From Halomonas sp. YLGW01 (lineage in GTDB: Bacteria > Pseudomonadota > Gammaproteobacteria > Pseudomonadales > Halomonadaceae): DNA of 64,000 nucleotides. How positions within the stretch are numbered: the stretch's first letter is position 1; every line of letters begins with the position of its first letter. This document shows, one piece after another, positions 51,001 through 60,940 of this stretch. The stretch spans positions 1,736,001 to 1,800,000 of the forward strand of contig NZ_CP062005.1 of the NCBI RefSeq assembly GCF_014840935.1, in the 5' to 3' direction. The translations under genes and the position numbers were made by a program. The notes below the pieces were generated by a model. The model did not search any database, had not been told where the DNA came from, and saw only the letters and a list, made by a program, of their open reading frames with translations.

Positions 51001-51774
51001 CTATAACTGCCGTCGCCAGCGGTTCTCGACCGTCTCCAGCTCGGCAGGCCCGTAACAGGCGGCCGCTTGCCCTCGGTGATATGCCCAAAGTTGGTCACCC
51101 AGATCGTAATGCCACCACTCGCTAGGGAGATTCGTGAAGCCTTGCGCGATCATGGCGTTATATAGCAGGCGTCGATTGTCCCGAGCAGCCAGTTGTCGCT
51201 CTGTGGGGGCCTCGAGGCATTCCAGCGCATCGGTGTGAGACTCCCTCACCGCCTCATCGAACAATGTACCCATGTCGAGCAATATCCCGTCGGCATCACA
51301 TAGCGTGACATCCACCGCCCCACCGGTCAGGTGGGGACTGGGTGCCTGCTGACTTCGGCTGGGCACTGACACAAACTCTCGGGTACGGGTCGTCAGCTCA
51401 GCCTCGCTCAGTTCGCTGCGATGTGCTCTCAATGATTCGTAGAGGGTATCAAACAAGTATTGCTGTACACGCCAGGGCCGCCAGCCATCCAGCACCACCA
51501 GCCCCATTCCGTCGGGAAGAGCGCGCGCCACCTCGAGAAGGCGGCGATAGGTGGTCTCCTTGACGTAGCACTCATCGATCGCGCCAGGCACCCCTTGCTT
51601 GGCATATACCGGGAACACCTTAATGGGCAGGGGTGCCAGACCCAGAGGCATCAACGATTCGTCACACTCCCTGATAGGAATACGGCTCACGGTCGACCAA
51701 TCAGGCTCCGCCACGTGAGGAATCGGCGTCGCAAAGGATGCCTTGGCCTCTTCTTTTTCTGTCGTCATTGGCAT
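51001..51774 (-). CDS. D-alanyl-D-alanine dipeptidase (VanX/DdpX, M15D family)
   Basis: 257 residues, no signal peptide, so probably cytosolic. Zinc ligands and catalytic residues are in SPHLTGGAVDVTLCD (His and Asp) and EWWHYDLGD (base Glu and His). These enzymes cleave D-Ala-D-Ala; E. coli DdpX uses it to recover D-alanine. The gene starts 6 bp after the TRAP transporter gene dctM and is in its operon, suggesting that the transporter brings in the dipeptide or a related cell-wall fragment (inference). Confidence 0.9.
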   Translation of the reverse strand: MPMTTEKEEAKASFATPIPHVAEPDWSTVSRIPIRECDESLMPLGLAPLPIKVFPVYAKQGVPGAIDECYVKETTYRRLLEVARALPDGMGLVVLDGWRPWRVQQYLFDTLYESLRAHRSELSEAELTTRTREFVSVPSRSQQAPSPHLTGGAVDVTLCDADGILLDMGTLFDEAVRESHTDALECLEAPTERQLAARDNRRLLYNAMIAQGFTNLPSEWWHYDLGDQLWAYHRGQAAACYGPAELETVENRWRRQL

Positions 51775-51780
51775 TTTTCT

Positions 51781-53046
51781 TTACCCCAGGACCGTCGGCA
51801 ACCACAGCGTCAAAGACGGGAACACGATTAGTATCAAAAGGACCCCAATGGCTGTCAGCACAAAGGGCCAGATCGTGCGAAACAGCGATACGATTTCAAG
51901 CCGGCTCACTGCGGCTGCGACGTAGACACACGCCCCCATCGGCGGCGTGATCAGCGCAATGGTGATATTGAGCGTGATGATGATCCCCAAGTGCACCGGA
52001 TCGATACCCGCCATCATGGCTACCGGCGAGAAGATCGGCGTCAATAACATCAGGGCCGAGACTTCTTCCATAAACATACCGGTCACGAACGTGATGCCAC
52101 TAAGCATCAGCAGAATGACAATGGGCTGCGAAATATAAGGCGTGAGCAACTCGACAAACTGGGACGGCACCTGGGCATAGGACAGCAACCAGCTGATCGT
52201 TGCCGACGCGGCCATGATCAGGAAGATAGCCGACGTGAGGCGTGTGGTTTCGACAATCGCCTTCCAGAAATCTTTCAGGTTCAGATTTCCAAGCACCATG
52301 CCGCACAGGGCAACATAGAGTGCTGTCAGCGCCCCAGACTCCGTTGGCGTGACAAACCCCATCACGATACCCGCCACGATGATGAAAGGTGCCACCAACG
52401 CCGGGAAGGCGCCCAATGCCGCGATGCCCAGCTCTCGTGCCGAGGGGAAGCTTCCTTGCTTGGTCATCCCGTGCCGCCAGGCATACCAGGCATTCATGCC
52501 CATGAAGGCCACCCCCAGGATCAGCCCGGGTATCACGCCCGCCAGGAACAGGTCACCCACGGAAGTGTTGGTAAGAGAGGCATAGAGGATCATGAAGATA
52601 CTGGGCGGAATGATCGGCCCAATCAGCGAGCTACCCGCCGTCAGACCCGCCGCGAATGCGGTGGAATAGCCATCCTTGCGCATTGCGGGCACCAGCAGCG
52701 AGCCGAGCGCTGACGTATCGGCCACAGCAGAGCCATTCACCCCGGCGAAGAACACACTCGAGACGACATTGACGTGCCCCATGCCACCGCGAAAATGGCC
52801 GACCAACAGCCGCGCCAACCCCATCAGCCGATCGGTCAGGCGACTGGCGTTCATGAGGTTACCCGCAAAGATGAACAACGGTATCGCCATCAGCGAGAAC
52901 ACATTGATGCCGCTGAAGAATTGCTGCGGCACCATGCTGAAGTCCACGAACAGGAACCCCACCAAGGCCGTCGTCAGCAGGCTGATGAACAGGGGCACTC
53001 CCAGCAACACATGGGCCAGGAAGACCCCCAGCATGGTGAGTGTCAT
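51781..53046 (-). CDS. TRAP transporter large membrane subunit (DctM)
   Basis: 421 residues from the ATG at 53046 (GGAGG 5 nt before it), about 12 helices. Landmarks: FAGNLMNASRLTDRLMGLA, FAGVNGSAVADTSALGSLLVPAM, GLTAGSSLIGPIIPPSI and TPTESGALTALY. DctM is the ion-coupled translocation unit and needs DctP and DctQ. ATGA overlap with the truncated dctQ. Substrate is not certain. Confidence 0.93.
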   Translation of the reverse strand: MTLTMLGVFLAHVLLGVPLFISLLTTALVGFLFVDFSMVPQQFFSGINVFSLMAIPLFIFAGNLMNASRLTDRLMGLARLLVGHFRGGMGHVNVVSSVFFAGVNGSAVADTSALGSLLVPAMRKDGYSTAFAAGLTAGSSLIGPIIPPSIFMILYASLTNTSVGDLFLAGVIPGLILGVAFMGMNAWYAWRHGMTKQGSFPSARELGIAALGAFPALVAPFIIVAGIVMGFVTPTESGALTALYVALCGMVLGNLNLKDFWKAIVETTRLTSAIFLIMAASATISWLLSYAQVPSQFVELLTPYISQPIVILLMLSGITFVTGMFMEEVSALMLLTPIFSPVAMMAGIDPVHLGIIITLNITIALITPPMGACVYVAAAVSRLEIVSLFRTIWPFVLTAIGVLLILIVFPSLTLWLPTVLG

Positions 53047-53401
53047 TCGACCTCCTCCGTGAGCGTCTTGAGCGGGGCCGGCCCATAGAGCAGCGCCTGC
53101 CATGCCAGCAGGGCAAAACCAATGGGGACCGAGAGCATGGGGATGGTGCGGCTGATGCCCAGCCCCGAGCTCGTGAACATCGAGACCGACAGCGCGTACT
53201 GGTAACTGACCACCGCACCGCCGACGGCCAGGCAGAGGGTAAGCAGCCACTGATACACGTTGAGCAAACGGCATAGGGACCGCGGCAGGAGCCGCTCGAT
53301 CAGTGCTACGCGCATGTGGCCGCCCTCGACCCAGACAGCCCCCGCCGCAAGCAAGACACTGGCAATGATCAGGAATCGTGCCAGTTCATCGGTCCATATC
53401 G
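53043..53401 (-). pseudogene. TRAP transporter small subunit (DctQ), 5' end lost at the ISL3 element
   Basis: About 119 residues of the C-terminal part remain (APIWTDELARFLIIASVLLA, three hydrophobic segments). The frame runs into the insertion sequence at 53402, and the missing first 40-50 residues and any dctP are not found on the far side of the element. The TRAP operon has lost its promoter and binding protein, so dctM and the dipeptidase may be silent or driven from the IS. Confidence 0.85.
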
Positions 53402-54751
53402 GGGCTCTTCGCCGATGAGTGTGGAATTCAGCCCCTGAGCTGAGCCAGGTTATGACCTCCACATGGACAGGAGGTAGAGCATGGACGGCACCCAGATTCT
53501 GACCCTCGGCCTAGGCCTGGAAGCGCCCTGGGTTCTCAAGGACCAGCACCTGGATACCTCCGTGTCGCCCCACCGCCTGGACCTCCATGTCGAGGCCGAG
53601 CGAGGCAGCCTCTACCCGTGCCCAGAGTGCGGCAAGGCCTGCCCGGCCCATGACTTCGCCGACAAGACCTGGCGGCACCTGAACTTCTTCCAGCACCACT
53701 GTTACTTGCATGCGCGCGTCCCGCGCACCAAGTGTCCCGAGCATGGCGTCAAGCGCATCGAGGTGCCTTGGGCACGGCCCGGCAGCGACTTCACCTTGTT
53801 GTTCGAGCAAGCCGCCATGTCGCTGATCAAGGAGATGCCGGTGCTGGCCGTCTCCCGGCAGATGGAGATCTCCGACAAGCGCTTGTGGCGCATCGTGCAT
53901 CACTACGTGGGGGGATGCTGGGCCAGCTGGACCTGTCCGAGGTCGAGGCCATCGGCCTAGATGAGACGGCCTCACGCCCCGGCCAGGGCTATGTCACCGT
54001 GCTCCTCGATATGCAGCGTCAGCACGAGCCCGTGATCTTAGCTGTGCCCGGTCATGGCAAGGCCGCCATCGAGGCCCTCGGCGCCTTTTTGGCCGAGCAC
54101 GGCGGCGACCCGGGCAGCGTGGTCGAAGTGGTCTGCGACATGTCCCAAGTCTTCCTGAACGGCGTGGCCGAGTACCTGCCTAACGCCGAGGTGACGGTCG
54201 ACTGGTTCCATATCGTGCAGATTTTCTCCAAGGCCCTGGACGAGGTCCGCAAGCGCGAGCGACGTCAGCAAGCCCACCCCAAGGCGCTGCGCTGGGCGGT
54301 ACTGAAGAACACTGAGGCCGGCACCCTGACGGCCAACCAGATCACCGCCCTCCAGGAACTGGTGAGCGACCGTAGCGCCACGGCGGATGCCTGGATCATC
54401 AAGGAGAAACTGAGGTGGATCCAGCAGGCGTCGACGCCACGGGGCGCTCGCTGGCGGATCACCCACTACCTGAACGTGATGCGCGATGCGGTGGCCGACA
54501 ACGCGCTCCTGAAACCGATGGCGAAAGCCCTGAACACGCTGGCACGACATGCCGAGCAGGTGGTGAGGCGCTGGCTCTCCGGCCTGACCAACGCGCGTCT
54601 GGAAGGCATGAGCGGTCTGTTCCAGGCAGCCAGGTCACGTGCACGCGGCTACCGGAACGAGGCCAACTTCATCGCCATGATCTACCTGATCGGTAGCCCC
54701 GTGGGGCGCATGCTGGATCACACCAAATCCATATGAAGTGACGAAGAACCC
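53402..54751 (+). mobile_element. ISL3-family insertion sequence
   Basis: 1350 bp bounded by imperfect inverted repeats of about 25 bp: GGGCTCTTCG at 53402-53411 and its partner GGGTTCTTCG, reverse complement at 54742-54751. It contains one transposase gene. The 8 bp on each side (CCATATCG and TTAATAGC) do not match, so there is no target duplication; the DNA on one side has been rearranged or deleted. Confidence 0.8.
53481..54736 (+). pseudogene. ISL3-family transposase, frameshifted at a six-G run
   Basis: The first 145 residues (zinc finger CPECGKACPAHDF, CPEHGVKRIEVPWARPGS) are in one frame; from about 53911 the protein continues in the -1 frame (MLGQLDLSEVEAIGLDETAS, VTVDWFHIVQIFSKALDEVRKRE) to 54736. 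The change falls in GTG-GGG-GGA, a slippery heptamer in the right phase for -1 slippage. ISL3 transposases are normally one frame, so a lost G or a sequencing error is more likely than programmed shifting. Repaired length about 418 residues. Confidence 0.8.
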
Positions 54752-55441
54752 TTAATAGCCCATTGTTTGAGGAGTCGTGACCGATAAGGGCAATTATCGC
54801 AACCCGCTGATCCGCCACGCCCTGCCCATCGACATCGAACGCTCTGGGCCACTGACCGCTCCCGGTTCTGTTTCCATATCAACGCTGGGCCTTCGTGGTC
54901 GACCACCCGGTTCCCGTATCGACGCCTAACGGTATGGTGTGGGTCTTGAGCACCCGGTACATCGTGGCTGCCAGGCCAGATCGCGGCCCTAGCCTACTGG
55001 GGCAGCTTCAATGACAACGTGGTCAACGGCGATAGTCTGGAGCGTTGCAGCGGACCAAAATGGCTTGTACTCCTTGGACCGACAGCGGGTTGTGTGGTGC
55101 TGAGCAATCAGTGTCGTCGTCAGGTAACGCTCACGCCTGGCCTCCACCTGCTCTGGGGCGTGCCCATGTGCTAGGTCGTCGACACGCTACGCTGACTCGT
55201 TCATCGGGGCGATCGCCAGCACGATATCAAGACCGCTTCCAGAAGCTGAGCCGGAAGCGGGTACCAGGGTCAGCGGTACTGTGCTGGCCCTGGCATGGTA
55301 TCGACCAGGGTGAGTCCGAGGCAGGACATCGGCGATGGGTCCTGGTTCACATCCGATGCTCCTTGACAGCATCGGTAGGCACGCCGATGAGGTCAGTTCA
55401 GAGACTGCTTGCCGGACAGGATGGGAAAGTGCTCTCAGCAC
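54752..55441. other. 690-bp region between the ISL3 element and the Rpn gene
   Basis: No intact gene. Short protein-like runs appear in different frames, for example FPYQRWAFVVDHPVPVS from about 54869 and YWGSFNDNVVNGDSLE near 54994, which looks like decayed coding DNA of unknown origin. No tRNA, repeat or second IS end recognised. Confidence 0.4.
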
Positions 55442-56386
55442 TTAATTCTGGCCACCCAGGGCTTGAACATCCGCCAACGCGAGGCCAGTTGCCTCCGCGA
55501 TCTGTTCATCAGTCAGCACGCCCAACTGAATAAGGTTTCGGGCTGTCTGTTCGGCTCGCCGTTGCTCACCTTCCTGTCGCCCTTCCTGTCGCCCTTCCAT
55601 CCGCTCTTTCTTTGCCCAGTTCTCTAGGTTCTCTGCCAGCATGTCTCTGTCCTCCACCAAGCTGTTGAGCTGCTCCAGGTTAATACCAGCCCCAAGCCAT
55701 CGAAGATGGCGCTTCAACCAGCAGGTGATGATGGCATCCGTGCGTTCCTTATGGGGATCATTCTGGATGATACCCACAATCCGATCGACGGCCTGTTGTA
55801 GGGCTTCTCGGCTGCCCACTGCATTCTCGATGCTGAACACACCGCTCAGCGGGGTCTGCCGCTGGCCCAGCTCCTCGGCAGTATAGCGCCCCTCATCAAT
55901 CAGATAGTATCGCAGGTGCGGCTGATAGACCCGTAGGAAGGCAGGTGGTTCAGGCTGCACCATGTCGTAGATGTCTTGCTGTGCCGTCCAGCGCTCCGAG
56001 CCGTTGTAGAGCACGATGGGCAGCACAGGCGGCAGCCCTTGACTCGGCGTCGTGACGTGGGTCTTGAGCAGGTGGTCGTAGAAGCAGGCCACGTAGTGCA
56101 TCAGACGGATCGGCATGGTGCGATCCACCGAAGATTGAAACTCGAGCAGGATGTACAAGAATACCCGCTGCGTCACGCCTTTCCAGGTGACTTCGACAGA
56201 CCACACCACATCCTCGAACTTTTCCTCGAACAGCGGCGTAATATAGTTGCCACTGTGGTTCTTGAGGGTGCTGAAGTCCATCAGCTCAGCGATCTCGCTA
56301 GGCGCGAAGCCTTCAATCAGCTGATGAACGAACTCCGGGTAGCTGAACAGTTCCTTGTAGCCGGTATCGTAGTGATTGGTGGCCAT
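55442..56386 (-). CDS. Rpn-family recombination-promoting nuclease / putative transposase
   Basis: 314 residues from the ATG at 56386 (AGGAGG 5 nt upstream). The start (HYDTGYKELFSYPEFVHQLIEGF) and the nuclease core with LEFQSS (PD-(D/E)XK family) match Rpn/YhgA-like proteins. A charged repeat GRQEGRQEGEQ near residue 275 precedes a C-terminal helix-turn (LTDEQIAEATGLALADVQAL). Rpn proteins are RecA-independent DNA-cleaving factors often found beside mobile DNA. It stands alone. Confidence 0.85.
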   Translation of the reverse strand: MATNHYDTGYKELFSYPEFVHQLIEGFAPSEIAELMDFSTLKNHSGNYITPLFEEKFEDVVWSVEVTWKGVTQRVFLYILLEFQSSVDRTMPIRLMHYVACFYDHLLKTHVTTPSQGLPPVLPIVLYNGSERWTAQQDIYDMVQPEPPAFLRVYQPHLRYYLIDEGRYTAEELGQRQTPLSGVFSIENAVGSREALQQAVDRIVGIIQNDPHKERTDAIITCWLKRHLRWLGAGINLEQLNSLVEDRDMLAENLENWAKKERMEGRQEGRQEGEQRRAEQTARNLIQLGVLTDEQIAEATGLALADVQALGGQN

Positions 56387-56757
56387 GCGCCCTCCTGTCA
56401 AGGTCTCCGCAGCCTATCATAAACGCCGCTCTCCCCTTACCTTGCCGCTTTACGCTATTTACCTGATGCGTAAAGAAAAAAAGCTCGTCCAGCGGACCCG
56501 CCCAACGCTATCGATCAGCCCAGAGGCCTTCAAGAACCGAATAATCGCTTAGATCGGTGTCCACGATGACTAGGTAAGATCAGTCATGCAGCGCCGTCTG
56601 CGGGGGATGGTAAAGGTACCGCCAACAGATGCCGCGGACATTACGCGGCAGGCCTTGGCATGGCCTTCCGTCAGCATATACGCCCGTGCAGTCCGCCAGG
56701 CACGGATACCGTTTATGCCACGCTCCCTTCAGAAGGCACACGAGCGACTCACACTCA
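56387..56757. other. Gap between the Rpn gene and the helicase
   Basis: 371 bp with no recognised gene. A 28-codon frame from 56466 and a minus-strand frame with protein-like Cys and Trp content around 56600-56750 are seen but cannot be supported. Confidence 0.4.
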
Positions 56758-59154
56758 CTACTCCACCGGCGCGAAAAGCAACGCCAGATCTTCCTCATCG
56801 AATAGGGGGCCATCGTTCGACCGCTCACTACCACCCGCCAGGATCGAGGCGGCCAGATCCGCCTTACGCGCCTGCAGGTTGAGAATGCGCTCCTCCACGG
56901 TGCCGGCACATACCAGCTTGTAGACGAACACCGGATTCTGCTGCCCCATGCGATGAGCACGCCCGGTGGCCTGCGCCTCCACCGCGGGATTCCACCAGGG
57001 ATCGTAGTGAATGACGGTATCCGCCGTGGTGAAATTGAGTCCGGTACCGCCGGCCTTGAGGCTGATCAGGAAGACCGGAATCTCGCCTTGCTGGAACAGC
57101 GCTACCCGCTGGGTGCGGGTCTTGCCCGGGGTGTCGCCGGTAAGGGTCGTGTAGGGAATATGGTCGTCTTCCAACGCCTGACCAATCAGCCCGAGCATCT
57201 CGGTGAACTGCGAGAAAACCAGGATGCGCCGTCCGTCCTCGATCAGTGGCGGAAGCAACTCGCGCAGTTGCTCCAGCTTGGCTGAACGGCCCACCTTCTT
57301 CGCACTGTCTAGCTTGACGAGACGGGGGTCACAGCAAACTTGCCGCAGCTTAAGTAGTGCATCCAGCATCACGATACCGGAGCCGGCCAGGCCACGCTCG
57401 GCGATGGCCTGCTGTACCCGTTGGTGCTGGGCCAGGCGCAAGCTCTCGTACAGCTCCCGTTGGCTGCCGGTCAGTGTGATCTCGCGCTGACTTTCGGTCT
57501 TGTCGGGAAGTTCGCTCAACACCTGCTGCTTGGTTCGTCGCAGCATCAGTGGCGCGATGCGCCGCGAGAGCCGCTGGCTCTGCGCGACGTCGCCATCCTT
57601 TTCGATCGGGGTGCGAAAATGCTGCCCAAACCATTGCTGGCTGCCCAACGCCCCCGGCGCAACGACATCGAGCTGGGCCCACAGCTCGCCCAGATGGTTC
57701 TCCAACGGCGTCCCCGTCATCGCCAGCGCCCGCTCAACGGTGAGCTCGCGCACGGCGTGCGCTGTCTGGCTCGCCGCATTCTTGATCGCCTGAGCCTCAT
57801 CGAGCACCAATAGACCAAACGTCTGTTTCTGCAACAGGGCCACATCGCGAATCAGCAACGGGTAGGTGGTCACTACCAGGTCGGCCTGGGGGAGTGTCTT
57901 CTCGATCTGCTGATGACGCCGAGCTTTGCTGCCCTGCAAGGCGATCACCTTCAAACTCGGTGCGAAACGTGCGGCTTCGGCACACCAGTTACCCACCAGA
58001 CTGGTAGGCGCCACTACCAACACTGGCCCTTCCAGCGCACCGCGGGCACGCTCATCGAGTACATGTGCCAGCACCTGAACCGTCTTGCCAAGCCCCATGT
58101 CATCGGCGAGGATGCCTCCCGTGCCGAGCTCGGAGAGAAAGCGCAGCCAGGCCACGCCACGGGCCTGATAGTCGCGAAGTTGTCCGGCAAAGCCTGGTGG
58201 CTGAGGCAAGCTGACGGGTAGCTCACGTAGGCGTTGAGCCAAAGCGGTCACATTCTCGCGCCCCGCCCAGCGTTCGTGTTCAGCCAAGGGCGCAAGCTGC
58301 TCCGCCGCTGTCAGTGGCAGCTCGAGCGCCGCCTCGGGATCGCTTTCATCCTCCAGCCAGTCGAGGATTGGCGCCATCAGCGTCCGCAGCTTGGCTAGCG
58401 GCAGCACCAGCTGCCGGTTATCCGGCAGGCTCAGCGTCCACGTCGCATCTTCAGTTTCCCCTTCGCCGGCTTCCAGCGGAAAATCCTCACGTGTCAGCAG
58501 CTGGCGTAGGATCGGCAGTAGGTTCAGACGCTCACCTGCCACCTCGATATCCAGCGCCAGATCGAACCACCCGTTGCCGGCTGGCTCCAGCTCGCCGTGC
58601 CAGCTCTCCGGCTCGAGGCGGATTGGCTCCTCGGGAAAGTCATCGCTGAACACGACCAGGCACCCCGCCTGACGCAGCTGGGCGATCATGTCCCACCAAC
58701 CATCGGGGTCCGCCAAGTGGGTCGGCCACTCCTCTGCGCTGGTCGGAGGCATGTCATCGATGGGAAGCAGCAACGTCCAGGGTGGCAATTCAAGATGGTC
58801 CGGCACCCTCTGCAGCTCGGCCAGCCGCTCCAGCGTCACCATCCCAGGCGGCAGGGCGCGCACCAAGGCCAGCTCCGCCTGAGGATCGCGCTTTATCGTC
58901 AGCCGCTGACCGTCTCGGTAGCCCTTAGCGACCTCGCCTTCTTCGGGCGGCACCTCGATCCCGTCATAGTCAAAGCTGACGACCGCCGCCCCTGTCTGTA
59001 TCCAACGCGGTAACGGCGCACCATGACGGAAGCCAATTTGGCCTTCAGCCACCACCATGGTCACCTTGAGTCGCGGTGCCACGTCGTCCAGCGTCTGCTC
59101 CGTCACCCGACTGGGCGCTGGCAGCTGGGCGGTCAGCACCGAAGACTGGCGCAA
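56758..59154 (-). pseudogene. SNF2-type DEAD/DEAH helicase, main part of a broken gene
   Basis: About 798 codons of a Swi2/Snf2 ATPase. Walker A is ILADDMGLGKTVQVLAHV, motif II is LVLDEAQAIKNA, motif III ALTGTP-like (AMTGTPLENHLGELW), and motif VI QATGRAHRMGQ. The same frame continues upstream after one TGA (59164-59166) into the SWIM part. No ATG is available at the start of this piece; the first is at 59058, inside the conserved region. Without readthrough it is probably not made as a proper protein. Confidence 0.85.
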
Positions 59155-59163
59155 CCGATCTTC

Positions 59164-60030
59164 TCACCAATCGCTGATCTCAGGCGGCAGTGAAGGTGCC
59201 CGGCGCAGCAGAGTCATCAGCCGGGGATCGCCGTGCATTCGACCAAACTGGCCATGCGCGGGATCGAGGTAACAGAGTTCGCGCCCGGCCCTGATGATGA
59301 TGGCGTCGGCCGAGAGCATGTCAGAGGGCGTCGTCGACGGCTGCAGGTGCTGAACCCCCTCCTCATCGACCTGCCAGCTGGGCGTCAAACGACACTCGAC
59401 GCCATATTCCAGCTGAGGCCCTGTTTGCTTACCGTAAAACAACAGCGGTGGCGTAGCACTGTCCAGAAGTGCCCATAGCGCCCGCGCCTGAAACGGTTGT
59501 GAGATCAACGTCCATGAATGCTGCGTACTCGGCCAGGGCCTATCCACCTCGCCATGCAGAAGTTGATCAAGCGCTTCTTCCTGTTCAGGCTCCCAACCGG
59601 ACTTGGGGACCGGCAATAACTGGCCCATGGCACTCACGTCGATGCTACGAGGCGAGACCCACCCTTTACCGCGGCTCCGCTGCTTTGAGGGCCGCAACCA
59701 CACGGGTGACACGGCCAAGACTGGCTCATGAGCAAGCCGGCCGCTTTCCAGAAACAGGCCTAGCCGATATTCAGCGCTGACGTATTGACTCTCCGGCAAT
59801 ACCGCCGGGGGCTGCTCCCATTGATCAATCCAGCGATTCCATTGCTGCTTGAGTGTTTCTACCTCGTCCTTTCCTGACGGCGCAACTTGCGATTGAGACT
59901 GACGTGTCTGGGATGTTTCCGTCCCCTGCCCAAACTGATCAAGAAAGGTCTGGATCAGTGCGACGGCATGTTTGCAATCTACGCCGACGGGGCAGCTGCA
60001 ATCCGACATCAAAGCCCCACGCTGGCCTAG
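59164..60030 (-). pseudogene. SWIM zinc-finger N-terminal part of the same helicase, cut by an IS5 element
   Basis: The piece begins at the IS boundary near 60030 with LGQRGALMSDCSCPVG; the SWIM motif is CSCPVGVDCKHAVAL. It runs in frame to EISDW and the TGA at 59164, after which the frame goes on as EDRLRQSSV into the helicase. The original N-terminus is missing and is not seen on the other side of the IS cluster. Confidence 0.75.
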
Positions 60031-60880
60031 GTTCTGTCTGAAAAGTCTGCTCTCAGGCAACGATCTATGCACGCCAGGCATACCATCGCCCTGAAGCTGC
60101 TGGCCAATTTATCGTAGCGGGTGCAGACCCGACGTAGCTCTTTGATCCACCCGAAGCAGCGCTCGATGATGTTTCGCTCTCGATAACGGGGCTTGTCGAA
60201 GCCCCGTTGGGCGCCAGGGCGCGGTTTTCGCTTCATCTTGCGCCGGGCAATGATCGGCTTCATCCGGTGCCGGTCGCAGTAGCGGCGAAGCGGATCGCTG
60301 TCATAACCCTTGTCCGCCACGATGTAGCGACAGCGCTTACGTGGTCTGCCCCTGCTTCCAGGCAGATGAACGTGTTCCATGGCAGGGATGAAGTGGCGTG
60401 TATCCGAGTCTTGCCCAGGCGAAAGCGTGAAGGTCAGTGGCCATCCATGCCGGTCACAGACCATGTGGATCTTGGTCGTCAAGCCGCCTCGGCTGCGGCC
60501 CAGAGCATGGTCTATGGGTTCTTGGTGCCCCCCTTTTTGCCGCCCCCAGAGGCGGCGCGGGTGGCGCGAATCGACGTCGAGTCGATCATCCAAGTGTCCA
60601 GGTCCATCAGGCCATCTTCTCGCAAGCGGAGCTGGAGACGCGCCAGGATGGTCTCGAAGGTGCCGTCATCGCGCCACTGTCGGAAGCGGTCATAGACCGT
60701 CTTCCAAGGACCGTAGCGCTCTGGAAGATCGCGCCACTTGGCGCCCGAACAAAGGATCCAGAAGATACCGTTCAGCACCTGGCGGTCATCGCGGCGGGGG
60801 CGCCCCGTTCTCTGGGGTGGCGACACGATATCCTCGATGAGAGCCCAGCCGTTATCGGAGATCTCGTAGCGTCCTGTCAT
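60027..60880 (-). CDS. IS5-family transposase, copy 1 (two frames joined by -1 frameshift)
   Basis: Frame A (60512-60880, 122 residues: RRDDRQVLNGIFWILCSGAKWRDLP and DLDTWMIDSTSIRAT) and frame B (60027-60593: GRSRGGLTTKIHMVCDRHG, VADKGYDSD, RERNIIERCFGWIKELRRV) overlap as in the IS427 group of IS5. The switch is at A5G6, where AAG-GGG-GGC can slip to give GGG-GGG-CAC. The fused protein would be about 280 residues with DDE residues in both parts. The stop codon TAG belongs to the CTAG target site outside the element. Confidence 0.85.
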
Positions 60881-60940
60881 GGCTCACCTATGCTGCTGAG
60901 GCATAGAGGACATTAGCAAATTCGAGTTTTCGGACAAAGC
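60031..60940 (-). mobile_element. IS5-family (IS427 group) element, copy 1
   Basis: 910 bp. The ends are related inverted repeats: GTTCTGTCTGAAAAG at 60031 and, reverse complemented, GCTTTGTCCGAAAA at 60940. CTAG flanks both sides (60027-60030 and 60941-60944), the expected target duplication. It lies between the helicase remnant and the IS481 element. Confidence 0.85.

Noticed and set aside
53394-54759. 8-bp target duplication around the ISL3 element
   Set aside because: The flanking octamers CCATATCG and TTAATAGC do not match.
56466-56552. 28-codon gene (antitoxin-like)
   Set aside because: Too short, no ribosome binding site, no toxin partner beside it.
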